Assembly: GCF_014353015.1 (NCBI RefSeq)
Contig: NZ_CP060704.1
Coordinates: forward strand, 893,001-957,000
DNA length: 64,000 bases
Reading direction: 5' to 3'
Origin: Chitinimonas koreensis
GTDB taxonomy: Bacteria > Pseudomonadota > Gammaproteobacteria > Burkholderiales > Chitinimonadaceae
Below are positions 54,384-63,744 of the stretch, in pieces. The notes beneath the pieces were generated by a model that ran no database searches, was not told the origin of the DNA, and saw nothing but the letters and a program-made list of their open reading frames with translations. How positions within the stretch are numbered: the first letter of the stretch is position 1; every line of letters begins with the position of its first letter. The position numbers and the translations under genes are program-made.

Positions 54384-56159
54384 ATGACAGATTCCGAAGA
54401 CCGTTTCGCGCAGTTCCAGGCATTGTCCGAACGCATGCAGTCGTTCTGGCAGCGGCAGTTGCAGCGCCAGGCCAGGCCCGAGCCGCAGGTGCAGATCCCC
54501 GATCCGGGCGATGTGCAGCAGGCCTTCGGCAGCCTGTGGCAGCGCATGCTGGAGAAGCCGCAGCCGGTGATGCACGCGCAGTGGCAGTTCTGGCAGGACT
54601 ACCTGGCGCTGTCGCAGCAGGCCATGCGGCAATACTGGCTCGGCGAGCCGCCGGCGCAGGACACGCCCGACAAGCGCTTCAAGGACGAGCAGTGGGCGAG
54701 CAACCAGGTGTTCGCCTTCCTCAAGCAGGCCTACCTGCTGGCCTCGCGCCACATCCAGGACTGCGTGGCCGGCGTCGACGGGCTCGATGCCCAGACCGCC
54801 CGCCAGGTTTCCTTCTATACGCGCCAGTTCGTCGATGCGATGGCACCGACCAATTTCCTCGCCACCAACCCGACCGCGCTCAAGGCCACGCTGGACAGCG
54901 GCGGCGAGAACCTGGTGCGCGGCTTCCAGCACCTGATCAAGGACCTGGAGCGCAACGGCGGCCGGCTGATGCCGCGCATGACCGATCTCGAGGCCTTCGA
55001 GCCCGGCAAGAACCTCGCGGTGACGCCGGGCAAGGTGGTGTACGAGAACGCGCTGATGCAACTGATCCAGTACGCGCCGGCCGGCGCCGAGGTGCACGCC
55101 ACGCCGCTGCTGATCGTGCCGCCGTGGATCAACAAGTTCTACATCCTCGACCTCAAACCGAAGAATTCGCTGATCCGCTGGCTGGTCGAGCAGGGCCACA
55201 CGGTGTTCGTCATCTCTTGGGTCAACCCGGACGAAAGCCATCGCGACAAGGGCTTCGCCGACTACATGCGCGAAGGTCCGCTGGCGGCGCTCGACGCGAT
55301 CGAGGCCGCCACCGGCGAGCGCCAGGTCAACGTGGCCGCCTACTGCATCGGCGGCACGCTGCTGGCCGCCACGCTGGGCTGGATGGCGGCCGCGCGCGAC
55401 AAGCGCTACCCGGCCAGCCGCATCCGCTCGGCCACCTTCTTCACCACCATGATCGACTTCGCCGAGCCGGGCGAGCTCGGCGTGTTCATCGACGAGCGCC
55501 AGCTGGCCGGTCTCGACGCCTATATGGACGCCAAGGGCTATCTCGAGGGCCACCAGATGGCCGGGGTGTTCAACCTGCTGCGCGAGAACGACCTGATCTG
55601 GAGCTTCGTGGTCAACAACTACCTGCTCGGCCGCGAGCCGATGCCGTTCGACCTCCTGTACTGGAACTGCGATTCCACCCGCATGCCGGCGGCGATGCAC
55701 CGCTTCTACCTGCGCAGCATGTACCAGCACAACCTGCTGAAGGAGCCGGGCGGGGTGGAGCTCGACGGCGTGCCGATCGACCTGACCAAGGTCAGGACGC
55801 CGGCCTATTTCGTCTCGGCGCGCGAGGACCATATCGCGCCGTGGCAGTCGACCTATGCCGGCGCGCGGCTGTTCAAGGGGCCGGTTCGTTTCGTGCTCGG
55901 CGGTTCGGGCCATATCGCCGGCATCGTCAATCCGCCGGCGGCCAACAAGTACGGCTACGTCACCAATCCCGAGCTCGCCGCCACGCCGGCCGACTGGCTG
56001 GCCGGCGCCGAGGCGCACGAGGGCTCGTGGTGGCTCGACTGGGCGCAGTGGCTCGGCGACTACCAGGGCAAGCGGGTCGCGGCGCGCGAGCCGGGCACGG
56101 GCAAGCTGGCGGCGATCGAGGATGCGCCGGGGCGTTACGTGAAGGCGAAGCTCGGCTGA
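54384..56159 (+). CDS. phaC: Class I polyhydroxyalkanoate synthase
   Basis: Protein of 591 residues, the normal class I length. The catalytic Cys321 sits in AAYCIGGTLL, with Asp482 in SAREDHIAPW and His510 in GGSGHIAGIVNPP. The N-terminal region before about residue 200 is the usual granule- and dimer-related domain. It polymerises 3-hydroxyacyl-CoA into storage polyester on granules in the cytoplasm. The Met at 54384 begins the family-like sequence (MTDSEDRFAQFQAL); upstream in-frame codons come from a repeat element. No phaA or phaB gene is adjacent. A phasin gene is at 31285. Confidence 0.95.
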   Translation: MTDSEDRFAQFQALSERMQSFWQRQLQRQARPEPQVQIPDPGDVQQAFGSLWQRMLEKPQPVMHAQWQFWQDYLALSQQAMRQYWLGEPPAQDTPDKRFKDEQWASNQVFAFLKQAYLLASRHIQDCVAGVDGLDAQTARQVSFYTRQFVDAMAPTNFLATNPTALKATLDSGGENLVRGFQHLIKDLERNGGRLMPRMTDLEAFEPGKNLAVTPGKVVYENALMQLIQYAPAGAEVHATPLLIVPPWINKFYILDLKPKNSLIRWLVEQGHTVFVISWVNPDESHRDKGFADYMREGPLAALDAIEAATGERQVNVAAYCIGGTLLAATLGWMAAARDKRYPASRIRSATFFTTMIDFAEPGELGVFIDERQLAGLDAYMDAKGYLEGHQMAGVFNLLRENDLIWSFVVNNYLLGREPMPFDLLYWNCDSTRMPAAMHRFYLRSMYQHNLLKEPGGVELDGVPIDLTKVRTPAYFVSAREDHIAPWQSTYAGARLFKGPVRFVLGGSGHIAGIVNPPAANKYGYVTNPELAATPADWLAGAEAHEGSWWLDWAQWLGDYQGKRVAAREPGTGKLAAIEDAPGRYVKAKLG

Positions 56160-56181
56160 CCTGGCGCGGCGGCGCGCCGCC

Positions 56182-56303
56182 GTGGGCCGGGCTTCACGCC
56201 CGACGGCGCCGTCCTCGAGGTCGCTGCCCGGCGAACCTGGGCCGGGCTTCCACCCGGCTGCGGCTACGATCCGGCGGCGCTGTCGGGCGTAAGGCCCGAC
56301 CAC
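56182..56303. repeat. Family B repeat, double copy
   Basis: Three GGGCCGGGCTTC/GTCGGGC-type arms in a row suggest two overlapping family B hairpins after phaC. Sequence is diverged from the other copies. Confidence 0.65.
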
Positions 56304-56324
56304 CGGGCGTGCCGGCGCATTGTC

Positions 56325-56732
56325 CTATTCGATCGCATGCGCGCGCTGCAATGCGTGCAGCGCCTCCATCGCCGCTTCCGCCTGCTCCACCGGCACGAAC
56401 AGGTGGTCGTGATAGGCCGCCGCGATCACATTGCAGGAGATGCCGCGTTCGCCCAGCGCCTGGGCGAAGGCCGCGGTCAGGCCCACCGCGGCGAGGTCGG
56501 AATGCACCGTCAGGGTGATCCAGGCGGCCTCGAACAGCACCGGCAGTCCATGCGCCGCCGCGACCTCGGCCGCCACCACCAGCGTCCAGCCCTCGCGCTC
56601 GCGGAAGCTCGCCAGCGCCTCGATGCCGTCGGGCCTGCACCCGAGCGGCAGCGCCACGTAGGCGTAGCGGCCCGGATCGAGTGCCGGCTCGAGGCTGGCC
56701 AGCAGGGTGGAGAGGTCGTTGATCGCAGCCAT
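56325..56732 (-). CDS. ACT-domain protein
   Basis: Protein of 135 residues from the Met at 56732 (AGGAAGC upstream). Two ACT-like halves: 'YAYVALPLGCRPDGIEALAS' with 'GWTLVVAAEVAAAHGLPV', and 'AWITLTVHSDLAAVGLTAAF' with 'GISCNVIAAAYHDHLFVPVE'. ACT domains usually bind amino acids. The neighbour argO exports arginine or lysine, so amino-acid sensing or homeostasis is a plausible role. It lies 29 bases after argO on the same strand, and co-transcription is likely. Confidence 0.82.
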   Translation of the reverse strand: MAAINDLSTLLASLEPALDPGRYAYVALPLGCRPDGIEALASFREREGWTLVVAAEVAAAHGLPVLFEAAWITLTVHSDLAAVGLTAAFAQALGERGISCNVIAAAYHDHLFVPVEQAEAAMEALHALQRAHAIE

Positions 56733-56761
56733 GGCGTGCTTCCTGTGAGGTGAGAGGGGGA

Positions 56762-57373
56762 TCAGCCGGCCGCCACCATGCCGGCCATGACCAGCATGGT
56801 GGTGCCGGTCAGCGCGTCGATGCCGCGCCAGGCGATCGGCTTGGCGAACCAGGGCGACAGCAGCCGCGCGCCGTAGCCGAGCGCGCAGAACCACAGCACC
56901 GAGGCGGTCATGGCGCCGGCGACGAAGTCGAGCCGCTCGGTCTCCGGCTGCTGGCCGCCGATGGCGCCGAGCAGCACCACGGTATCGAGGTAGACGTGCG
57001 GATTGAGCAGCGACAGCGCCAGCACCATCAGCAGCGCCTGGCGCGCGCCGAGCCGCGGCTGCTCGCCGCCGACCTCGAGCGCGCCGGCGGCGAAGGCCGC
57101 GCGCCAGCTGCGCAGGCCGTAGACCAGCAGGAAGGCCGCGCCGCCCCAGCGCGCCGTCGCCAGCAAGAGCGGCGAGGACTGCACCAGCGCGCCCATGCCG
57201 GCCACGCCGAGGCCGATCAGCGTCGCGTCGATCAGGATGCAGACGATCACCGTCAGCGTGACGTGCTGGCGCTTGAGGCCCATGCGCAGCACGTGGGCGT
57301 TCTGCGCGCCGATGGCCATGATCAGGCTGGCGCAGACGCCGAGCCCCTTGAGATAGACGGTGGATGCCAGCAT
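56762..57373 (-). CDS. argO: LysE/ArgO-family amino-acid exporter
   Basis: Protein of 203 residues with five or six membrane helices. The family signature 'GAQNAHVLRMGLKRQHV' lies near residue 23, and 'LNPHVYLDTVVLLGAIGGQQ' in the middle. It exports basic amino acids from the cytoplasm. It is divergent from a LysR gene of ArgP type, its usual activator. The intergenic region now contains a family C element. Confidence 0.9.
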   Translation of the reverse strand: MLASTVYLKGLGVCASLIMAIGAQNAHVLRMGLKRQHVTLTVIVCILIDATLIGLGVAGMGALVQSSPLLLATARWGGAAFLLVYGLRSWRAAFAAGALEVGGEQPRLGARQALLMVLALSLLNPHVYLDTVVLLGAIGGQQPETERLDFVAGAMTASVLWFCALGYGARLLSPWFAKPIAWRGIDALTGTTMLVMAGMVAAG

Positions 57374-57471
57374 GGCGGTTCTCCCTTGGACTGGCTGCCA
57401 TTGTCGGGAGGGCGGGCTGGGAATGAAACGTTATTCAGTATTTCGCGGGATGGATGAAAATCTCTTCATTA

Positions 57472-57670
57472 GAGGTGAAATGTGAAAGGTGAAACGTGAA
57501 ATGCGGACCCCATCCCCCACCCAGCCTCCCCTTGAAGGGGAGGAGCCGTGCAGAGGCCGCCCTATCACCGGTGATCGTTCAGCCGGTCACCGACTCGCTC
57601 CCTCCCTTCAAGGGGAGGGTTGGGGTGGGGATGGGGTCCACGTTTCACTTTTCACGTTTCACCTTTCACG
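57472..57670. repeat. Family C element between argO and argP
   Basis: Short GTGAAAN arrays at 57472-57500 and their inverse (TTTCAC units, 57640-57668) enclose the two CCCCTTGAAGGGG/CCCTTCAAGGGG cores and CCCATCCCC/GGGGATGGGG boxes. The element ends 10 bases before the argP start, so it now supplies argP's leader. Confidence 0.88.
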
Positions 57671-57679
57671 GGATCCAAC

Positions 57680-58852
57680 ATGCAACTCGACATCCGCAAA
57701 GGCGAAGCCCTGCTCGCCGTGATCGAAACCGGCAGTTTCGAGCAGGCCGCCGCCCGGTTGCACCTGACGCCGTCGGCGATCTCGCAGCGCGTGCGCGCGA
57801 TGGAAGCCGAGCTCGGCACGCCGCTGTTGATCCGCGCCCGGCCTTGCCGCGCCACCCGCGCCGGCCAGCGGCTGGTGCAGTACCTGCGCCGCAGCAGCCT
57901 GCTCGAGGACGAGTTCGTCGCCGAGCTGGCCGAGGAGCAGGCGCGGCCGCTGTCCATCCCGGTGGCGGTGAACAACGATACGCTGGCGACCTGGCTGCTG
58001 CCGGCGCTGGCCGACTTCCTGCTCGACGAGCAACTGCTGCTCGACATCACGGTGGACGACCAGGACCACACCTACACGCTGCTCGAGGCGGGCCTGGCGC
58101 TGGCCGGGGTGTCGAGCGAGCCGCGGCCGATGCGCGGCTGCGTGGCCGAGCCGCTCGGGGTGATGCGCTACCGCCTCTTGGCCGCGCCGCGCTTCGTCGC
58201 CCGCTGGCTGCCCGACGGCCTGACGCGCGAGGCGGCGCGGCGGGCGCCGCTGCTGGTATTCAACCGCAAGGACATGCTGCAGGCGCAGTTCCTGCAACGC
58301 CAGCTGGGGCTGGCCGCCGGCAGCTATCCCTGCCACTACGTGCCGGCCAGCGAATCCTTCCTCGCCGCGATCCGGCTCGGCCTCGGCTACGGCATGGCGC
58401 CCGAGCTGCAATACGGCGAAGCGGTCGTGCGCGGCGAACTGATCGACCTCGCGCCGGCCCATCCGACCGACGTGGCGCTGTACTGGCATCGCTGGAAGGT
58501 GCAGTCGCCCAAGCTGGAGCGGCTGAGCGCGGAGGTGTTGCGGGCGGCGCGGGAGGTGTTGCTGCAGGAGCGTGAGGGGGAGGAGAGAAGGGGGAAGGGG
58601 AAGGGTAACCCCATCCCCACCCCGGCCCTCCCCTTGAAGGGGAGGGAGTGGTCGCGGTTGACTGAACGATCGCAGGCGATAGAGCTATCGCTGCACAGCC
58701 CCTCCCCTTCAAGGGGGAGGCTGGGAGGGGATGGGGTTACCCTTCCCCCTTCTCTCTTCCCCCTTCCCAATCCTTACCCCATCCGCCGCAGCCTCCGCTG
58801 CCGCAAAGCATGCAGCACATGCAGCCGCCACCCCAGCCGCGCCAGCGCATAG
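57680..58852 (+). CDS. argP: LysR-family regulator ArgP, extended by a repeat element
   Basis: 390 residues as read. Residues 1-60 are the LysR winged helix ('FEQAAARLHLTPSAISQRVR'). The effector domain follows with 'VAVNNDTLATWLLPALADFL', 'GVMRYRLLAAPRFVARWLPD' and 'SESFLAAIRLGLGYGMAPEL'. ArgP proteins are about 300 residues and should end near REVLLQ, about residue 296. Here the frame runs on into a family C repeat, adding about 90 low-complexity residues (PIPTPALPLKGREW and so on). It then overlaps the convergent DUF2062 gene. The element has removed the original stop codon. ArgP activates argO in response to arginine and lysine. Confidence 0.88.
   Translation: MQLDIRKGEALLAVIETGSFEQAAARLHLTPSAISQRVRAMEAELGTPLLIRARPCRATRAGQRLVQYLRRSSLLEDEFVAELAEEQARPLSIPVAVNNDTLATWLLPALADFLLDEQLLLDITVDDQDHTYTLLEAGLALAGVSSEPRPMRGCVAEPLGVMRYRLLAAPRFVARWLPDGLTREAARRAPLLVFNRKDMLQAQFLQRQLGLAAGSYPCHYVPASESFLAAIRLGLGYGMAPELQYGEAVVRGELIDLAPAHPTDVALYWHRWKVQSPKLERLSAEVLRAAREVLLQEREGEERRGKGKGNPIPTPALPLKGREWSRLTERSQAIELSLHSPSPSRGRLGGDGVTLPPSLFPLPNPYPIRRSLRCRKACSTCSRHPSRASA
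58576..58772. repeat. Family C element at the end of argP
   Basis: Purine-rich 7-mers at the left (GAGAGAAGGGGGAAGG), CCCATCCCC, the core CCTCCCCTTGAAGGGGAGGG, a second core CTCCCCTTCAAGGGGGAGG, GGGGATGGGG and inverted 7-mers to 58772. It abuts the stop codon of the convergent gene at 58774. Confidence 0.88.
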
Positions 58853-59325
58853 CCGGCCAGCGCCAGCAGCGCCGCCAGCGCGACCAGGCCGATCGCCAGC
58901 GGGGTGCCGAGCGTCGTCATCCAGCCGATCCAGGCCGCGATGCTGGCGCCGGGCTGGCTCCAGTCGACCACCGGCGCGGCCGGCCAGGACACCGGGCCGT
59001 GGCCGGCGCCGGTCAGCAGGTTGCCGATGGCGAAGGCCGCCAGGTAGAGCGGCACGATGGTGAACGGGTTGCTGAACAGCGTGCCGAACACCGCCACCGG
59101 CAGGTTGACGCGGAACAGGATGGCCAGCGGAATCGCCGCGGCGATCTGGAACGGGCCGGGGATCATGCCGCAAGCGAGGCCCACCGCCAGGCCGCCGGCG
59201 ACCGAGTGGCGGTTCAGGTGCCACAGGTTGGGATGGCTCAGGAAGGGCGCGCAGCGGCGCAGCAGCGCATTGCGCTCGAGCGTTTCGCGCTGCGGCAGCC
59301 AGCGGCGGAGATGCTTGCGGGGCAT
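58774..59325 (-). CDS. DUF2062 membrane protein
   Basis: Protein of 183 residues. After a basic start (MPRKHLRRWLPQRETLERNA) come the family's 'SVAGGLAVGLACGMIPGPFQ' and 'FGTLFSNPFTIVPLYLAAFA' and three hydrophobic segments. DUF2062 proteins are inner-membrane proteins of unknown function. The Met at 59325 is chosen because upstream in-frame codons lie in a family B repeat. Confidence 0.85.
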   Translation of the reverse strand: MPRKHLRRWLPQRETLERNALLRRCAPFLSHPNLWHLNRHSVAGGLAVGLACGMIPGPFQIAAAIPLAILFRVNLPVAVFGTLFSNPFTIVPLYLAAFAIGNLLTGAGHGPVSWPAAPVVDWSQPGASIAAWIGWMTTLGTPLAIGLVALAALLALAGYALARLGWRLHVLHALRQRRLRRMG

Positions 59326-59479
59326 GGGATGAGCGAGGGCACCGAAGTGGATGGCGGTTAGCTTGGAGGCCTGGCGGCGCGAAGCGTTCAGCCCGATGCC
59401 GGCTTGGGGCGGCCCGGCCCGGCCCGCGCTCGCCGGCTCGGTGCGCGCCGGGCGCCGAGCCGGCGATCCCGGCTGTCGA

Positions 59480-59548
59480 TGTAGGTCGGACTTCAAGTCC
59501 GACGGCGGCCTGCGATCGATGGCACCGTCGGACTGGAGTTCGACCTGC
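59480..59548. repeat. Family B palindromic repeat
   Basis: Arms GTAGGTCGGACTTCAAGTCC and GGACTGGAGTTCGACCTGC. Confidence 0.85.
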
Positions 59549-59569
59549 GTCGGCATGCCGATCAGCCCG

Positions 59570-59640
59570 GTAGGAGCGGCTTCAGCCGCGAATCGGCATC
59601 CGTGATGCGATCGCCGATTCGCGGCTGAAGCCGCTCCTAC
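59570..59640. repeat. Family A REP-like inverted repeat overlapping a permease C-terminus
   Basis: Both arms (GTAGGAGCGGCTTCAGCCGC) are intact. On the minus strand the permease gene reads into the element and ends inside it at 59582. Confidence 0.9.
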
Positions 59641-60841
59641 AGGGACATCTCGTATCCGCGGCGGCCCGATCAGGCCGCAAGGCGTCGACGATCGGCAGCC
59701 GCGCCGCCCGCAGGGCCGGCAGGAAGCCGCCGACCAGCCCCATCCCCAGCGCGAACAGCAGCGACTGCAGCGCGATCGCCGGCGTCAGCGTGAAGCGGAA
59801 GGCCAGCTCGGAAAAGGTCTGCCAGTTCATCGTCGAGATCGCGAAGAACTGCATGCACGAGGCCAGCGCCAGGCCGGCCAGCCCGCCCAGCAGCGACAGC
59901 AGCAGCGCCTCGGCCAGGAAGGCCGCCATGATGCTGGCGCGGCGGAAGCCCAGCGCGCGCAGCGCGCCGATCTCGCCGATCCGGTTGGCCACCGCGGCGT
60001 ACATGGTGATCATCGCGCCGATCACCGCGCCGACCGAGAAGATCGCCGACAGCACGCTGCCGAGGATCGAGATGAAGGTCGCCATCACCTGGCTCTGGTC
60101 GGCGTAGAAGCGGGTCTCGCGCTTGTACTCGGCGGTCAGCCGCGGATCGGCCTCGAGCCGCGCGCGCAGCGCCTCGAACGCGTCCGGCTCGGCCAGCCGG
60201 AACACCAGCGCCGAGAAATTGATGCGGCGGAAGGCCTGGATCATCTGCTCGGCGTCGCCCCAGACCTCCGAATCGAAACCGCTGCGGCCGGCGTCGAAGA
60301 TGCCGACCACGGTCCAGTCGCGCCGCGCGAAACGCAGGGTCGAGCCGAGCGCCACGCCGTCGAAGCCGTCGGCGATCGCGCGGCCGACCACGATCTCCGA
60401 GCTGCCGGGCCGGAACGGCCGGCCCTCGACCAGCCGCACCTGCGGCCGCAGCGCCAGGCCCTGCTCGCCCGCGCCGCGCACCACCACGTTGGACGGCCTG
60501 CCGCTGGCCTTCTTGGCCAGCGAGATCAGCACCACGCATTCCTTGCTGACCAGGCGGCGGCCGTGGCGGTCGAGCGCCACCGCCGGGTCGCTCTCGACGA
60601 TGGCCGCCTCGGCGCGCGACAGCCCGCTCTGCACCTCGGTCTGCGAACCCTTGCGGATCGCCACCACGTTGGCGTCGAGCCCGGTGGCGGTCAGCGTCTG
60701 CGTCAGGCCGGCCTCGAGCATCAGCACGGTGGCGAACACGAACACCACCAGCGCCATGCCGCCGGCGGTCAGCGCGGTGGTCAGCCGCCGCGTCAGCAGG
60801 TTGCGCCAGGCGTAGTTGAGCGGGATGCGGGCGAAGGCCAT
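59582..60841 (-). CDS. FtsX-fold ABC permease, C-terminus supplied by a repeat
   Basis: 419 residues as read: N-terminal helix ('RRLTTALTAGGMALVVFVFA'), periplasmic domain (about 45-285), then three helices ('SVGAVIGAMITMYAAVANRI' and two more), with 'IGEIGALRALGFRR' between. This is the single-module MacB/LolC-type layout. The natural end should be close to 'PIVDALRPD'. The last 25 residues, including CRSGFSRE, are translated from a family A repeat, which also gives the stop codon. It is the last gene of the minus-strand operon. Confidence 0.88.
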   Translation of the reverse strand: MAFARIPLNYAWRNLLTRRLTTALTAGGMALVVFVFATVLMLEAGLTQTLTATGLDANVVAIRKGSQTEVQSGLSRAEAAIVESDPAVALDRHGRRLVSKECVVLISLAKKASGRPSNVVVRGAGEQGLALRPQVRLVEGRPFRPGSSEIVVGRAIADGFDGVALGSTLRFARRDWTVVGIFDAGRSGFDSEVWGDAEQMIQAFRRINFSALVFRLAEPDAFEALRARLEADPRLTAEYKRETRFYADQSQVMATFISILGSVLSAIFSVGAVIGAMITMYAAVANRIGEIGALRALGFRRASIMAAFLAEALLLSLLGGLAGLALASCMQFFAISTMNWQTFSELAFRFTLTPAIALQSLLFALGMGLVGGFLPALRAARLPIVDALRPDRAAADTRCPCRSGFSRESAIASRMPIRG

Positions 60842-60850
60842 CGGCCGGTC

Positions 60851-61609
60851 CTATTGGTCGTCCCACTTGTCGAGCAGCCGGGCCAGCTCTCCGCTGGCGG
60901 CCAGCTGGGCGACGGCCTTGCGCACGCGCTCGACCACGTCCTTCGGGACATGCTTGCCGAGCAGCAGGTGGAACGGCGTGCTCTCGATGGCGCGCGACGG
61001 GATGCGCAACTGGTCGGCCACGCCGGCGCGCTTGAGCTCGCCGCGCAGGCCGAGCGAGCGCACGTAGTAGAAGCGGCCGCGGCCCGAGGCCAGCTTCTGC
61101 AGGTTCTGCTGGGGCAGCTTGGCGCTGGCGTCGATGGTCAGCCCGCCCATGTCCTCCAGCCGCTTGACCTGGCCGGTGCCGGCATTGACCAGCACCTGGC
61201 CCTTGGCGCCGAGCTTGCGCACCTCGTCCCAGCTGGCGACCTCGATCGGGTCGTCGCGCCGGGTCAGCAGCAGGTAGTCGACCGGAAACAGCGGCGGGTC
61301 GATGAAGACGTAGGCCTGGTCGCGCTCCTTGTTGTGCACCAGGCCGCAGTTGGCGTCGATGTTGCCGGCCGCCATCTCCGATTCGGCGCGCGCCAGCGGC
61401 ATCGCGGCCTGGTCGCCGGTGAAGCGCAGGCCGGGGTCGGCTTTCTCGATGGCGCGGTAGATGTCGATGCACAGGCCGGTGACCTTGCCGCCGGCGATGA
61501 CGAACTTCGGCTCGGTGGCGTCCTGCGCCACGGTGCGCAGGTCGGCGGCCAGGGCCAGGGTGGAAAGGAGCAGGGCGAGGAGGGGCGCGGCATGGCGCAG
61601 CGGAGACAT
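60851..61609 (-). CDS. Amino-acid-type (SBP_bac_3) periplasmic binding protein
   Basis: Protein of 252 residues: signal peptide to about residue 21 (LLSTLALAA), then 'FVIAGGKVTGLCIDIYRAIE', 'GNIDANCGLVHNKERDQAYV' and 'YVRSLGLRGELKRAGVADQL'. This is the fold that delivers amino acids to ABC importers or acts as a sensor. Here it is embedded between two exporter-type FtsX permeases, 10 bases before one of them, with AAAGGATTC before its start. The combination is unusual, and its ligand is unknown. Confidence 0.85.
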   Translation of the reverse strand: MSPLRHAAPLLALLLSTLALAADLRTVAQDATEPKFVIAGGKVTGLCIDIYRAIEKADPGLRFTGDQAAMPLARAESEMAAGNIDANCGLVHNKERDQAYVFIDPPLFPVDYLLLTRRDDPIEVASWDEVRKLGAKGQVLVNAGTGQVKRLEDMGGLTIDASAKLPQQNLQKLASGRGRFYYVRSLGLRGELKRAGVADQLRIPSRAIESTPFHLLLGKHVPKDVVERVRKAVAQLAASGELARLLDKWDDQ

Positions 61610-61786
61610 GGCGAATCCTTTCGTCGGCCGGATCGCGGGGCGTCCGGCATGGGTCGGCATGGACCTGGCCCGGCTGGGCCAGGTGGGCGGATCTTCGCTG
61701 CTCCGGGGGCGGTCTTGGCTGGGCTCGGGGCGCCGGGTGCCGCTCGCCTGCGGTATAGCACAGCGGCTTCGCCGACACCGGCCGGC

Positions 61787-62949
61787 TCAGGCCCGCGCGC
61801 GCAGACCGTCGACCACCTTGACCCGCATCGCCCGCCAGGCCGGCGCCAGCGCCGCCACCAGCCCCACCGCCAGCGCGGCCAGCGCCTGGGCGGCCACCGT
61901 CGCCGGGGCCACGTTGAACACCGGGAACACGTTGTCGAGCGCCTGGCCGATCGCCCGCACCGCCGGCCAGGTCAGCAGCATGCCGAGCGCGCCGCCGAGC
62001 GCCGCCAGCAGCAGCGATTCGAACGCGATCAGCAGGCCGACCGTGGCCGGCGCGAAGCCGAGCGCCTTCAGCGTGGCGTACTCGGCGGTGCGCTCGCGTG
62101 CCGCCATCGCCATGGTGTTGGCCATCACCGCCATGATGATCAGGATCACCACGTAGCTGACCAGCCGGATCGCGATGACGATGGCCTCGGTCATCGCCAC
62201 GAAGCCGAGCTGGAAGGCCTTTTCGGTCTCGGTCAGCGTCTCGGCCAGCGAGTTGCGGAACAGCGCGTCGATGCGCTCGCTGACCAGCGCCGCCTCGCCG
62301 CCGTCCTCGATGCCGACCACGAACACCCCGGCGCTGTCGCCGCGGCGCGGGTAGATCTGCTTCACCCGCTCGTTCAGGTAGTGCCAGTGGAAGAAGAACT
62401 GGTTCTCGTCGGTGCTGGCCTGGCGGCCGCGGTAGATGCCGCGCAGCACGAAGGTCCAGGTGCCGGGGAAGATGGTGCCCTTGAGCGCGATGGTGTCGCC
62501 GACCTTCCAGCCGTAGCGCTCGGCCAGCTTCCTGCCGACCAGGCAGCCCTGGCGGTCGCGCACGAAGGCGGCCTGCTGGGCCGGATCGACCACGAATTCG
62601 GGTAGAGCGGCAGGTAGCTGGCCGGGTCGATGGCGAACTGCGGGAAGAAGTTCTTCTCCTCGATGTAGATGCCGCCGAACCAGTTGGCCCAGGACAGGCC
62701 GCGCACGCCGTCGACCGTGCGGATGCGCTCGCCGTAGGCGATCGGCAGCGCGAACACCAGCGAGATCGCGTTGCGGGTGATCAGGCGCTTGTCGGACGCC
62801 GCGTCGGCGCCGGCGTACCAGGCCGACACCACGGTCGACAGCAGGCCGAAGGCGAGCACCGCGATGGTCAGGCCGGCCAGCGTGAGCAGCGCGCGCAGGC
62901 GGTGGCGCAGCGCGTTCTTCAGGGCCATGCGGGCGAGGAAGCCGAGCAT
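61787..62949 (-). pseudogene. FtsX-fold ABC permease with one frameshift
   Basis: Frame 1 runs from 62949 to about 62600 ('MLGFLARMALKNALRHRLRA' to YLPLYP). Frame 2 runs from about 62600 to 61787 (EFVVDPAQQAAFVRDRQG to the end 'VVDGLRARA'). One more G in CCCGAATTC at about 62598 would join them as YLPLYPEFVVDP, giving about 387 residues with the normal helix-periplasmic domain-three-helix layout. The start is 3 bases after the ATPase stop, and the operon around it is intact, so an assembly error is likely. Confidence 0.8.
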
Positions 62950-62952
62950 CGC

Positions 62953-63744
62953 TCAGTCCTGCCTCGGCGCGGCGGCCGCCTGGTCCGGCTCGTCCCGGCG
63001 GGGGCCGGTCGAGCTCGGCCCGACCGAGCGCGGCCCGACCGGCTCACGCACCTCGAGCGCCGACAGCTCGCCCTTCTCCAGGTGGCGGATCGCATGGGCG
63101 CGCTCGGCCGCGCGCGCGTCGTGGGTCACCATCACGATGGTCTTGCCGAGCTCCAGGTTGAGCCGGCCGAGCAGGTCGAGCACTTCGCCGGCCGACTTGC
63201 GGTCGAGGTCGCCGGTCGGCTCGTCGGCCACGATCAGGTCCGGGTCGCCGACCAGCGCGCGGGCGACCGCCACGCGCTGCTGCTGGCCGCCCGACAGCTC
63301 GTTCGGGTAATGCTCGACCCGGTCGGCCAGGCCGACCATCTCGAGCGCCAGCAGGGCGTGCTCGCGCCGCTCGCGCCGGCTCAGGTCGGTCAGCATCAGC
63401 GGCAGCTCGACGTTCTCCAGCGCGGTCAGCACCGGCATCAGGTTGTAGAACTGGAAGATGAAGCCGACGTGGCGGGCGCGCCAGTCGGCCAGATCGGCCT
63501 CGCCGAGCCCGGCGATGTCGATGCCGTCGACCACGATGCGGCCGCCGCTCGGGCGGTCGATGCCGGCGATCAGGTTGAGCAGCGTCGACTTGCCCGAGCC
63601 CGACGGCCCCATCAGCGCGAGGAAGTCGCCGCGGGCGATGTCGAAGTCGATGTCGGTCAGCACCGGCAGCGTCTGGCCGCCGCGCAGGTAGTGCTTGCTC
63701 ACGTGCTGCAGCGCGACGGCGGGCGTGGCCGGTACTTCGCTCAC
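62953..63744 (-). CDS. LolD/MacB-type ABC transporter ATP-binding protein
   Basis: Protein of 263 residues, starting at a GTG that overlaps the adaptor stop codon (GTGA). Walker A is GPSGSGKST (about residues 42-50), the signature is LSGGQQQR and Walker B is LIVADEPTGDLD. A Pro/Arg-rich tail of about 35 residues follows the usual domain end. It should drive the two permeases encoded downstream. It is a different subfamily from the pair at 9089 and 27743. Confidence 0.93.
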   Translation of the reverse strand: MSEVPATPAVALQHVSKHYLRGGQTLPVLTDIDFDIARGDFLALMGPSGSGKSTLLNLIAGIDRPSGGRIVVDGIDIAGLGEADLADWRARHVGFIFQFYNLMPVLTALENVELPLMLTDLSRRERREHALLALEMVGLADRVEHYPNELSGGQQQRVAVARALVGDPDLIVADEPTGDLDRKSAGEVLDLLGRLNLELGKTIVMVTHDARAAERAHAIRHLEKGELSALEVREPVGPRSVGPSSTGPRRDEPDQAAAAPRQD

